Origin: an uncultured Varibaculum sp.
GTDB lineage: Bacteria; Actinomycetota; Actinomycetes; Actinomycetales; Actinomycetaceae
DNA: 16,723 bases
Assembly (NCBI GenBank): GCA_947253735.1
Contig: CAMYAU010000022.1
Location: 1 to 16,723 of the forward strand
Direction of reading: 5' to 3'
Part shown: positions 7,570 through 15,336 of the stretch, piece after piece
Layout of the letters: every line of letters starts with the position of its first letter
Position numbering within the stretch: the stretch's first letter is position 1
Made by a program: the position numbers and the translations under genes
Notes under the pieces: generated by a model
Databases searched by the model: none
Told to the model about the DNA's origin: nothing
Seen by the model: the letters and a program-made list of their open reading frames with translations, nothing else

Positions 7570-8820
7570 ATGGCAGAAAATAATGTTCGGATCCCCAGCC
7601 TGTTTAGACAGCTGCTGTTTTGGGTATTAGTAGCGATCCTGGCTGGCGCCTTGATTGGCATGATCCCGGGACTTCCCAAAGGGTTCATTGCCCCCTTCGC
7701 TACCTTCAATGATATTTTCGGTAAATTCTTAAGTTTCTGTATCCCCCTGATTATTTTGGGATTGGTGGGACCGGCACTAGCAGACCTAGGACGTGGAGCC
7801 GGTAAATGGTTATTAGCCACAGTCGCGATCGCTTATGGATCCACCCTGTTCGCTGGTTTCGGCACTTACGGGGTTGCGTCGCTGGTTTTCCCCCGCATCC
7901 TGACCGAGTCGGCTCCTGAACTTAAAGAACCCAAGAATGCGGTGGCCTCCCTGCTGGGAGACAACCTGAACATTACCCCGGTACTGGATGTAACTGGCGC
8001 TTTGATTTTGGCATTTATCCTGGGTATTTGCATGGCGGCTCTGAACACTCCCACTTTGCATCGCGCCTACTCGGAGTTCCGGGATATCACCATGTTGATG
8101 ATTAAACGGGCGATTGTGCCGCTGCTGCCGCTATTTATTTTCGGTACTTTCCTCAATATGTCCTTTTCGGGGCAGATCGCACTGGTCATCAAGGTAATGA
8201 TCAAAGTGATTTTGGTGTCGGTAATCCTGACTGTGGTGCTATTGCTACTGCAATACACGGTGGCTGGCGCGATCGCGAAAGTTAACCCCTTCGCGGCGTT
8301 GGGTCGGATGGCGAAAGCCTACTTCACTGCGCTGGGGACTGCTTCTTCGGCAGCTACCATTCCGGTTACCTATCAGTGTGCCCGTAACAACGGGGTCTCG
8401 GCAGAGATCGCAGGCTTCACCATCCCGTTGTGTGCCACGATCCACCTGGGTGGATCCACGGTTAAGATCACCGCCTTCGCCCTGGCAGTCATGCAGATGA
8501 CTGGACAATCCGTTACCTTCGGGAAGATGGCGATGGCCATCATTATCCTGGGGATCACCATGGTGGCGGCACCGGGGGTTCCTGGCGGTGCGATCGCGGC
8601 CGCGCAGGGAGTTTTGATGGGCTTCCTAGGCTTCTCTCCTGAACTGTATTCACTGATGGTGGCACTCTATGTCGCGATTGACTCCATTGGTACTGCCACT
8701 AACGTAACCGGTGACGGCGCCATCGCCCTGGTAGTAAATAAGTTGGCGGGTGGCTCACTCGGCAACGAAAAAGGTAAAGCCATGGCTACCGCTGAAACCA
8801 TGGTTTCAGCCTCCGACTAA
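7570..8820 (+). CDS. DAACS-family cation/amino acid symporter with an altered substrate site
   Basis: This 416-residue membrane protein belongs to the dicarboxylate/amino acid:cation symporter family (GltPh/SstT relatives). It shows a serine-rich hairpin motif SSAATIP (259-265) and the C-terminal block DSIGTATNVTGD (371-382). Asp371, Asn378 and Asp382 keep the spacing of GltPh Asp394, Asn401 and Asp405. The Arg that binds the side-chain carboxylate in acidic-substrate members (GltPh Arg397) is Gly374 here, and the NMDGT motif is replaced by HLGGS (292-296). The substrate is therefore unlikely to be aspartate or glutamate. The ATG follows an AGGA site 19 bases after hisD, and a large hairpin separates it from hisC. 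A role in histidine or a related small amino acid is only suggested by position. Confidence 0.88.
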   Translation: MAENNVRIPSLFRQLLFWVLVAILAGALIGMIPGLPKGFIAPFATFNDIFGKFLSFCIPLIILGLVGPALADLGRGAGKWLLATVAIAYGSTLFAGFGTYGVASLVFPRILTESAPELKEPKNAVASLLGDNLNITPVLDVTGALILAFILGICMAALNTPTLHRAYSEFRDITMLMIKRAIVPLLPLFIFGTFLNMSFSGQIALVIKVMIKVILVSVILTVVLLLLQYTVAGAIAKVNPFAALGRMAKAYFTALGTASSAATIPVTYQCARNNGVSAEIAGFTIPLCATIHLGGSTVKITAFALAVMQMTGQSVTFGKMAMAIIILGITMVAAPGVPGGAIAAAQGVLMGFLGFSPELYSLMVALYVAIDSIGTATNVTGDGAIALVVNKLAGGSLGNEKGKAMATAETMVSASD

Positions 8821-8832
8821 ATAACGTAAATA

Positions 8833-8903
8833 TTTTGCCCTCGCCGCTATTGGCCGGTTTCGTCCTCAGTAAAACCGAAACCCGCTAATCGGCGAGGGCA
8901 AAA
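8833..8903. terminator. long hairpin between the transporter gene and hisC
   Basis: TTTTGCCCTCGCCG (8833-8846) pairs perfectly with CGGCGAGGGCAAAA (8890-8903). Further partial pairing lies inside, including CGGTTT with AAACCG. It begins 12 bases after the transporter stop. There is no U-tract after the stem on either strand, so it could be a U-less terminator, a processing or RNA-stability element, or an attenuator in front of hisC. Confidence 0.6.
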
Positions 8904-8954
8904 CAATATCTGGGTAATGCCCGTAGAATGGGAGCCAGAAAGGATCGAATATCT

Positions 8955-10079
8955 ATGGAACAGGCCCCCTTGCTACCGTTGCGAGAAGAACTTGCGCAGG
9001 TCACCCCCTACGGGGCGCCGCAATTAGAGGTGGCTGCCCGGCTGAACGTGAATGAAAATCCCTATTCGCCCAGCCCAGAAATGATCGCCGATATTACCCG
9101 GGCGGTTAGCGAGGCGGCAGCGGATCTAAACCGCTACCCAGACCGGGATTTTACGGCCCTGCGGGAGGCTCTAGCCGGTTATGTGTGCCGCGAATCCGGA
9201 CATGACTTTCCGGTCGAACAAATCTGGGCAGCTAATGGCTCTAACGAGGTAATGGCGCAACTGTTGGGAGCCTATGCGGGGCCGGGCCGCACGGTTATGG
9301 GAACCGAATATTCCTACTCGATGTATCCCGAGTATGCGCGGAATGCGCACTCACGGTACGTTACGGTGCCCAGGCAAAGCGACTGGAATCTTGATCTGAA
9401 TGCCCTACTGCAGGGGCTGCAGGAAGTGCGACCTAGTGTGTTACTGCTGGCGAATCCGAATAATCCAACGGGGACTGCCAGTACTGAAGCCGAACTAATC
9501 CAGATTTTGCGACAAGCTCGCGATACTGGGCCGGTGATTAGTGGCAGACCCACCGCTACGGTGGTGGTAGTTGACGAGGCCTACGGGGAGTTCCGGGATC
9601 CGGATCATCCCAGCGCCCTCGCCCTCTTAGAAAAATTCCCGCACCTGGCGGTATCCCGCACTATGTCGAAATCTTTTGGGATGGCGGGGCTGCGCCTGGG
9701 ATACCTGGTAGCGGCAAAGGCCGTGATCTCCGGTATTATGCGGGTACGTTTGCCCTATCACCTCTCTGCTCTTACCCAGGCGGCCGCGATTGCGGCCTTA
9801 GGACACGCTGAAGAACAGTTGCTCCAGTTGGCAGAGCTGCGCCAGCGCCGTGATGCCTTGGCAGCGTGGCTGGAATCGAAAGGTTATACGGTACCGCGGA
9901 CCCAAGCTAACTTTGTGCTTTTCGGGCCGTTCCCGGATCGACACCAAGTGTTCAGTGACTTATTAGACCGGGGGGTGCTGATTCGCGAGGTAGGACCAGA
10001 GGGGTTCTTACGGGTAAGTGTCGGCACTGCCGCAGAAGATCAAGCATTTCGTCAAGCATTCGAGGAGGTAACCAAATGA
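8955..10079 (+). CDS. hisC: histidinol-phosphate aminotransferase
   Basis: HisC is a PLP enzyme that transfers an amino group from glutamate to imidazole-acetol phosphate, making histidinol phosphate. The family blocks are LNVNENPYSPSP near the N-terminus, LLANPNNPTG, VVDEAYGEF and SRTMSKSFGMAGLRLGY. The PLP lysine is residue 239, counting from the start chosen here. ATG at 8955 is preferred over the upstream in-frame ATG at 8928 because AGGA (8941-8944) precedes it and the resulting N-terminus (MEQAPLLPLREEL) fits the family; 8928 would add nine residues and has no Shine-Dalgarno site. The stop overlaps the hisB start (ATGA). Confidence 0.95.
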   Translation: MEQAPLLPLREELAQVTPYGAPQLEVAARLNVNENPYSPSPEMIADITRAVSEAAADLNRYPDRDFTALREALAGYVCRESGHDFPVEQIWAANGSNEVMAQLLGAYAGPGRTVMGTEYSYSMYPEYARNAHSRYVTVPRQSDWNLDLNALLQGLQEVRPSVLLLANPNNPTGTASTEAELIQILRQARDTGPVISGRPTATVVVVDEAYGEFRDPDHPSALALLEKFPHLAVSRTMSKSFGMAGLRLGYLVAAKAVISGIMRVRLPYHLSALTQAAAIAALGHAEEQLLQLAELRQRRDALAAWLESKGYTVPRTQANFVLFGPFPDRHQVFSDLLDRGVLIREVGPEGFLRVSVGTAAEDQAFRQAFEEVTK

Positions 10080-10675
10080 GCCGAAACGGGAAAATCACCC
10101 GGAAAACCGCGGAATCAGAAATCACGGTAGAAATCAATCTAGATGGTACCGGGGAAAGTCAGATTGATACCGGGGTGCCCTTCTATGACCATATGCTGAC
10201 TGCATTATCGAAACATTCCTTGATTGATATGAACATTACTGCCTGCGGTGATATCGACGTCGATGTGCATCACACGGTTGAGGACACCGCTATTTGCCTG
10301 GGGATGGCTCTGCGGGAAGCCCTGGGGGATAAAGCAGGGATTCGCCGGTTCGCTGATGCCACCGTGCCCCTCGATGAGGCACTAGCCAGGGCAGTCGTTG
10401 ACGTAGCCGGGCGTCCTTATTGTGTACACAGCGGAGAGCCCGCTGGCCAGGAATATCACCTTATAGGCGGACATTTCACCGGTTCAATGACCCGCCACGT
10501 ATGGGAATCATTTGCCTATAATGCCGGCATCTGCCTGCATATAGAGGTACTGTCTGGGCGCGACCCGCACCATATCGTAGAGGCTCAGTTCAAAGCAGTA
10601 GCCCGGGCATTGCGAGGAGCGGTAGAACCCGATCCGCGGGTTAGCGGGATTCCCTCCACAAAGGGCGCGCTGTGA
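10076..10675 (+). CDS. hisB: imidazoleglycerol-phosphate dehydratase
   Basis: HisB dehydrates imidazole glycerol phosphate to imidazole-acetol phosphate using two manganese ions. The 199-residue protein is the monofunctional form, without the phosphatase domain found in E. coli HisB. Metal-binding motifs are visible as DHM (38-40), HHTVED (65-70) and HHIVEAQ (from 165). The start overlaps the hisC stop as ATGA. The hisB stop overlaps the next start as GTGA, so translation is probably coupled along the operon. Confidence 0.97.
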   Translation: MSRNGKITRKTAESEITVEINLDGTGESQIDTGVPFYDHMLTALSKHSLIDMNITACGDIDVDVHHTVEDTAICLGMALREALGDKAGIRRFADATVPLDEALARAVVDVAGRPYCVHSGEPAGQEYHLIGGHFTGSMTRHVWESFAYNAGICLHIEVLSGRDPHHIVEAQFKAVARALRGAVEPDPRVSGIPSTKGAL

Positions 10676-11439
10676 ACGCCGCAAACTTTCCCGAGCATGA
10701 CGATCCGCGCGATGAAGAACCCCGCGAACCGAACCCAGCAAGCAATAAAGATCCTGAAGCTAAACCAGAGGATTACTTTGAGCAAGTAATCGCCCAATCT
10801 GGGATTAGTAGTGAAGATCTCGATGGTTTTGGTAAAGAGGTCGATCAGGATTTGCAGGCCTGGCAACATTTAGAAGCATTGCCCCCCGAAGCTGGGGACG
10901 TGGCCTTAGTATTGACCAACCTGTTAGAGCCGGTGCCATTGGCTACGATGATGGCGGCACACGAGATTGATGCTCGGATCGTGGAAACCGAATCCGGGTG
11001 CGTAGTGTGGAAGCGCCTTACGCCCACACCCGATGATGAGCTGGAGGCACTGCTGGGTGAGGAACGTCCAGTATCGCCGGAGGCCGAGGAGCTGGCGCTT
11101 GCGGTTTCTAAAATCACCCCCTACGGGGCGGTGCTATTTGTGTCTACTTTGCGTTCTGACTCTGATGATGATCCGGGCGTACAAGGGCAAATCGCGGCAC
11201 GCGTTTACTATGACGGACATTTTGACCGCACTATTCCCGCTGGTCCCTTGGTTTCATGTGCCGATGAACGTATTGAGGATCTTCTACTGGGGAGGACTTC
11301 TCCAGAGGACTACCCACAGATTAATCCTCCGCGTCTGCGGGATTTGCCCGGGATTTTGTTACGCCAATTGCGGGGATTGCAAGAAGATATTAACCGCCGG
11401 GATAACCCCGATAACCGGGAGGAAAAAGACCGTGACTAA
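10672..11439 (+). CDS. acidic protein of unknown function in the his operon
   Basis: I do not recognise a domain in this 255-residue protein. The first 60 or so residues are rich in Asp, Glu, Pro and Lys and look disordered. A core from about 75 to 220 alternates hydrophobic strands and helices (DVALVLTNLLEPVPLATMMA, KITPYGAVLFVST, ARVYYDGHFDRTIPAGPL). The tail is charged. There is no signal peptide or membrane segment, so it should be cytoplasmic. The GTG start overlaps the hisB stop by four bases, and its end overlaps hisH by eight. Such tight coupling suggests a role in histidine synthesis or in controlling HisH/HisF, but this is inference. Confidence 0.85.
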   Translation: MNAANFPEHDDPRDEEPREPNPASNKDPEAKPEDYFEQVIAQSGISSEDLDGFGKEVDQDLQAWQHLEALPPEAGDVALVLTNLLEPVPLATMMAAHEIDARIVETESGCVVWKRLTPTPDDELEALLGEERPVSPEAEELALAVSKITPYGAVLFVSTLRSDSDDDPGVQGQIAARVYYDGHFDRTIPAGPLVSCADERIEDLLLGRTSPEDYPQINPPRLRDLPGILLRQLRGLQEDINRRDNPDNREEKDRD

Positions 11440-12070
11440 ACAGGTAGCGGTGTTCGACTATGGCTCAGGTAATGTGCGCTCCGCGGTTAATGCTCTGCGT
11501 CGCATCGGGGTAGACCCAGTTCTCACCAGTGATTTTTCTATTTGTTTAGAGGCTGAGGGGTTGGTAGTCCCCGGGGTAGGGGCTTTTGCGGCAGTAATGA
11601 AGGATCTCCATGCTCGCCGCGCTGACACCATTATTGATCGGCGTTTAGCGGGCGGGCGGCCGGTACTCGGCATCTGCGTGGGGATGCAAATACTGTTCGA
11701 ACGCGGCCTGGAACACGGAGAGGACACCGCCGGGATGGGGGAATGGCCGGGCACGGTAGAAAAACTACGTGCCCCGATTCTACCCCATATGGGCTGGTCA
11801 AAGATTCAGGTGGGACGGGGATCGCAGCTATTTTCCGGGATTGGAGATCAGCGTTTTTATTTCGTGCACTCCTACGGGGTAACCACTGACCCTGCCGGAC
11901 ACTATCGGCAAGCTTCTCGCATGAAACCCCCGATTTTTTCTTGGGCAACCCACGGTGAACGCTTTATCGCCGCGGTAGAAAACGGGCCGCTAGCGGCCAC
12001 CCAGTTCCATCCTGAAAAATCAGGCGACGCGGGCATGGAACTGCTACGTAACTGGACGCAAACCTTCTAA
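11432..12070 (+). CDS. hisH: imidazole glycerol phosphate synthase, glutaminase subunit
   Basis: HisH hydrolyses glutamine and channels ammonia to HisF, which makes imidazole glycerol phosphate and AICAR. The 212-residue class I glutamine amidotransferase shows the nucleophile in LGICVGMQ (Cys82) and the partner residues in FHPEKSG (His193, Glu195), a complete triad. The N-terminal VFDYGSGNVRS is typical of HisH. GTG at 11432 is chosen because GGAGG (11418-11422) precedes it and the family N-terminus begins there; the frame stays open much further upstream, but that part is not HisH-like. hisF is not in the window. Confidence 0.95.
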   Translation: MTKQVAVFDYGSGNVRSAVNALRRIGVDPVLTSDFSICLEAEGLVVPGVGAFAAVMKDLHARRADTIIDRRLAGGRPVLGICVGMQILFERGLEHGEDTAGMGEWPGTVEKLRAPILPHMGWSKIQVGRGSQLFSGIGDQRFYFVHSYGVTTDPAGHYRQASRMKPPIFSWATHGERFIAAVENGPLAATQFHPEKSGDAGMELLRNWTQTF

Positions 12071-12079
12071 GGGAGAAAA

Positions 12080-12805
12080 ATGTTAGAACTTTTACCGGCA
12101 GTAGATGTGGTGTCTGGCCAAGCAGTACGCCTACATCAAGGCCAAGCGGGCAGCGAAAAAGTATATGGGGTGCCCCTAGAGGCTGCCCGCAGCTTCCAGA
12201 AGGCCGGAGCCCGCTGGCTGCACCTGGTGGATCTAGACGCGGCCTTTGGGCGAGGAAACAACACCCAGGTGGTGCAAGAAATCGTTGAACAGGTAGATCT
12301 ACAGGTAGAGGTGTCCGGGGGGATCCGTGATGACGAGTCTTTGGAACGAGTACTAAATGCCGGAGCCCGCAGGATTAACCTAGGAACTGCCGCGATTGAA
12401 AATCCCGAGTGGACCTGCCAGGTCATTGGCAAATACGGGGACCAGATTGCGGTGGGACTGGACGTGCGCGGCCATACCCTATCAACTCATGGCTGGACCA
12501 AGGATGCCGGTGACCTCTTTGAAATGATTACGCGGCTAGATGCGGCTGGCTGCGCGCGTTATGTAGTCACCGATGTGATGCGGGATGGGACTTTGACCGG
12601 GCCGAATACAGAATTATTACGGGAAGTATGTGAAGCCACCTCCGCGAAAGTAGTAGCCAGCGGGGGAGTGAGCACTCTGGATGATTTACGTGTTTTGCGC
12701 GCGCTAACCAGTATTGGGGTCGAGGGCGCGATCGTGGGCAAAGCCCTGTACTCCGGGCAGTTCACCATAGAAAAAGCCCTAGCAGTTGCTAGCGGGAGAG
12801 CATAG
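12080..12805 (+). CDS. priA: ProFAR isomerase HisA/PriA (possibly bifunctional with TrpF)
   Basis: This (beta/alpha)8-barrel isomerase converts ProFAR to PRFAR in histidine synthesis. Actinobacterial PriA can also isomerise phosphoribosyl anthranilate for tryptophan. The 241-residue protein has the PriA signature HLVDLDAAFGRGNN. Catalytic acids are Asp9 and, by alignment with Mycobacterium PriA Asp175, Asp169 in RDGTLTGPN. The loop that carries Arg143-Gly-Trp145 in the Mycobacterium enzyme reads His137-Gly-Trp139 here, so the dual activity cannot be assumed. GGGAG (12071-12075) precedes the ATG, nine bases after hisH ends. Confidence 0.93.
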   Translation: MLELLPAVDVVSGQAVRLHQGQAGSEKVYGVPLEAARSFQKAGARWLHLVDLDAAFGRGNNTQVVQEIVEQVDLQVEVSGGIRDDESLERVLNAGARRINLGTAAIENPEWTCQVIGKYGDQIAVGLDVRGHTLSTHGWTKDAGDLFEMITRLDAAGCARYVVTDVMRDGTLTGPNTELLREVCEATSAKVVASGGVSTLDDLRVLRALTSIGVEGAIVGKALYSGQFTIEKALAVASGRA

Positions 12806-12806
12806 C

Positions 12807-13595
12807 TTGGCAGTTTCAGGCCGTAAACTCGCGGATGTAGATGGCGATAAGCCTGTGCCCGCCCGCCAGGAAAACGCGATTTTACGTGCCCTGGCGCGCA
12901 ATAGTAATTCCGCCGATAAAGGCGAGATAGAACCGGCAATGGCGGCAGCGTTTAGCCATAGCGACTTGCGGAAGCGGGTTAAGGCGATAGCGCAAGTTCT
13001 AGGTTCGGGGCGAGTCATTTTGCCGGTATTGCCCCATGAAGTCTCACCTGAAGGTGAATGCCCCAGTGGGCAGTTACCGAAAATCATGCTAAAGGGCGTG
13101 ACCCGCGCGGCGGCGGTCCCAGTTTTTTCTTCTCTGAAAGCTATGAATGAGGCTGTAGATGCGGGTTTGGCAACCGCGCTTTCACCCGCCGGTAGCGAGG
13201 AACAAATCCCGCGGCCGCTACCAGTCAGTGCCCGTGCCCTCGCGATTGCCGCTCTAGATTCCCCGGGGAGGCTGCTGCTAGATGCTTCCTATCTCTTGCC
13301 GCGCCCTCTCCTTAATGCTTTAGCCTGCGGAGATACTTGGGTTCCCAGCTGGGAAAACCCCGATTTACTAGCGAGAATTTCCCAGGTTATTGGGCAGCTG
13401 CTTCCAGGCAAGGAATGGAAAATTCTTCCCCAAGTGGGGGGCCCTGATCGTCTGCTGGTAGCGGTAGAACCGCAAACTCCCGGTTTGGCGGTGGCCTTGG
13501 GGACTTTGCAAGCCGAGATTAATGCCCTGAAGAATCTCGAGATCGCTGCTGATTTATTGGAGGTAACTCCGGTGCCAGTAGCGGGAAATAACTAG
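12807..13595 (+). CDS. SseB-family protein
   Basis: This 262-residue protein resembles the SseB-family proteins often encoded beside priA in actinobacteria. Features include the N-terminal VSGRKL and the block RPLPVSARALAIAALDSPGR followed by LPRPLLNALACGDTWVPSW. Its biochemical role is unknown. The start is taken as TTG at 12807 because GGGAGAG (12793-12799) lies at ideal spacing and it follows the priA stop by one base. A TTG at 12786 would overlap priA and lacks such a site. It is the last gene of the his cluster and converges on znuB. Confidence 0.8.
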   Translation: MAVSGRKLADVDGDKPVPARQENAILRALARNSNSADKGEIEPAMAAAFSHSDLRKRVKAIAQVLGSGRVILPVLPHEVSPEGECPSGQLPKIMLKGVTRAAAVPVFSSLKAMNEAVDAGLATALSPAGSEEQIPRPLPVSARALAIAALDSPGRLLLDASYLLPRPLLNALACGDTWVPSWENPDLLARISQVIGQLLPGKEWKILPQVGGPDRLLVAVEPQTPGLAVALGTLQAEINALKNLEIAADLLEVTPVPVAGNN

Positions 13596-13608
13596 TCTCA
13601 ATTTGAGA
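13596..13608. repeat. short palindrome in the gap between the sseB-like gene and znuB
   Basis: TCTCAA and TTGAGA flank one T, just after the stop of the SseB-family gene. Only 17 bases separate the two convergent stop codons. The stem is too short to be a persuasive terminator, but no other candidate exists in the gap. Confidence 0.25.
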
Positions 13609-13612
13609 ATCT

Positions 13613-14602
13613 TTAGTGATGCCCACAATTGCTAGGTTCTTGCGGGCTTTGCAGATGTCGACGATAAACCAGGGGACGCAGCGCTGCTGCCAGTGCATAC
13701 AGGATGATTAACCCCATTACGATCGCGGAGCCGGAGGCGGCGGCCGTGAAATAGGAAAACACCAGACCGGTGATACACATGACCACTCCTAGCAGCATCG
13801 CCCAGCCCATGGTGGCGCTAAAGGAACGGGCGTAGATCTGGGTGATCGCGACCGGCACAATCATCAGCGCGGAAACTAGCAATACCCCTACCACTCGCAT
13901 AGCGGTAGATACGGTCAGGGCGCTAACCACCGCTAAACAAATCGTTAGTAGCCGCACCGGAATCCCGGAAGCTAAAGCGAATTCTTCGTCGTTACAGATA
14001 GAAAAAAGTTCGCGGCGTAGCCCTAATCCAAATACTAGGATCAGTACCGACAAGGCAATTGTTAGATACACGTCTGACCAGGAAACAGCGGCGATCGAAC
14101 CGAATAGATAGGAATTTAACTGGTTGGTAGTCCCGCCAGCCAGGGAAATCACTAGCACCCCGGAGGCAATCCCTCCGTAAAAAAGCAAGGCCATCGCCAC
14201 GTCTCCGCTGGCACCGCCTTTAGCCCGCACTAGCTCAATAATCACCGCTCCGACGACCGAGGCAATCACCGCTCCGGGGATCGCTAAAGTATCTCCGCCG
14301 GCAACTGTCGTCAGGTTACCCACTACCCAACCCAGGGCAACCCCAGTCAGAGCCACGTGTCCAATTCCGTCTCCCAACAAAGACAAGCGACGTTGCACCA
14401 GGTAGGTGCCGATAATGGGGGCGCTAAGCCCCACGAGGACGGCTACGATCAGAGAACGTAGGAAGAAGGGGGAGGACAATAAACTACCCCAATCGGCCTC
14501 AAAGCTGGGGTAGGGGATAGCGGCATCAGGAAAGAGGGGGATGTTAAGAGTCCCACTGGTTGCGGCCATAAAATACCAGCTACTGTAAGCAGAAATAATC
14601 AT
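13613..14602 (-). CDS. znuB: zinc ABC transporter permease
   Basis: This is the membrane subunit of a zinc (ABC-3 family) importer, 329 residues with about eight or nine hydrophobic segments. The typical block is YLVQRRLSLLGDGIGHVALTGVALG, here starting near residue 67. The short C-terminus ends in Cys-Gly-His-His. The start codon overlaps the znuC stop as ATGA, which argues for ATG at 14602, although an internal Met at residue 12 is possible. Zinc rather than manganese is favoured by the His-rich loop of the partner ZnuA and by the neighbouring glyS. Confidence 0.93.
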   Translation of the reverse strand: MIISAYSSWYFMAATSGTLNIPLFPDAAIPYPSFEADWGSLLSSPFFLRSLIVAVLVGLSAPIIGTYLVQRRLSLLGDGIGHVALTGVALGWVVGNLTTVAGGDTLAIPGAVIASVVGAVIIELVRAKGGASGDVAMALLFYGGIASGVLVISLAGGTTNQLNSYLFGSIAAVSWSDVYLTIALSVLILVFGLGLRRELFSICNDEEFALASGIPVRLLTICLAVVSALTVSTAMRVVGVLLVSALMIVPVAITQIYARSFSATMGWAMLLGVVMCITGLVFSYFTAAASGSAIVMGLIILYALAAALRPLVYRRHLQSPQEPSNCGHH

Positions 14603-15336
14603 TTCTCTGGCACCCCATCCCTGGGAAGTGGAATCGTGGTTTCAGCCAGGTGGTCATTAGCTATCCGCCCGGAATCTAAGGTGATAGTTCGGTCGATTAG
14701 AGGAGCTAAGAAACCGTGTTCATGCAGCACAATCAACATAGTTTTACCAGCGGTTTTTGCCTCAGCGATAGTCGTGGCTAAGCTTTGGGCGCTTTGACGG
14801 TCAATCCCCGCCAAAGGTTCATCCATAATTAAGAATTCTGGATCACGTACTAGGGCGCGAGCGATCAAAACTCGCTGCTGTTGGCCGCCTGACATAAACT
14901 GAAACTTTTTGCCCGCCGCCTCTGCTAAACCTACTTTTCTCAGAGCTTTTAGAGCACGTTCCCGGTCGGATCGTTTTGATCCGATACGTCCTCGCCGCAG
15001 CAGACCGGAACGCACCACTTCGAACGCAGTAGCTGGAACCGTGCCGAGTGCGCTTTTTCGTTGGGGGACATACCCTACTTTAGATAGGGCTAGGGGATAT
15101 TTTTTCTCACCCGGGCGGGCCCCAAAAATCTCTAGGCTGCCTGAGCTGACCGGGTTTAGCCCTACGGCGGCTCGCACCAATGTTGATTTGCCGGAGCCGT
15201 TTTCTCCGCATAGCGCCACGGTAGTGCCCGGGGTGATCTGTAAGTTAATGTCTTCCAGGATCAAATTGCCCTGTAGGGCGACGGATAAATCCGTCGCCCT
15301 AAAAGGTATAGATGCGCTATTTTCTGCTATTGGCAT
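14599..15336 (-). CDS. znuC: zinc ABC transporter ATP-binding protein
   Basis: This 245-residue ATPase powers the importer. Walker A is GENGSGKST (44-52), the Q-loop is at Gln92, the signature is MSGGQQQR (148-155) and Walker B runs into LIMDEP (169-174). The switch histidine is probably His205 in VLHEHG. All motifs are intact. The gene overlaps the end of znuA by ten bases and the start of znuB by four, so the three genes form one operon. Confidence 0.95.
   Translation of the reverse strand: MPIAENSASIPFRATDLSVALQGNLILEDINLQITPGTTVALCGENGSGKSTLVRAAVGLNPVSSGSLEIFGARPGEKKYPLALSKVGYVPQRKSALGTVPATAFEVVRSGLLRRGRIGSKRSDRERALKALRKVGLAEAAGKKFQFMSGGQQQRVLIARALVRDPEFLIMDEPLAGIDRQSAQSLATTIAEAKTAGKTMLIVLHEHGFLAPLIDRTITLDSGRIANDHLAETTIPLPRDGVPEK

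Noticed and set aside
8928..8954. Upstream ATG at 8928 as the hisC start
   Set aside because: It has no ribosome binding site and adds nine residues not typical of HisC; 8955 is better supported, though not proven.
11033..11431. Upstream extension of the hisH frame
   Set aside because: It lies within the unknown acidic gene in another frame; the HisH family N-terminus and the ribosome binding site both point to GTG 11432.
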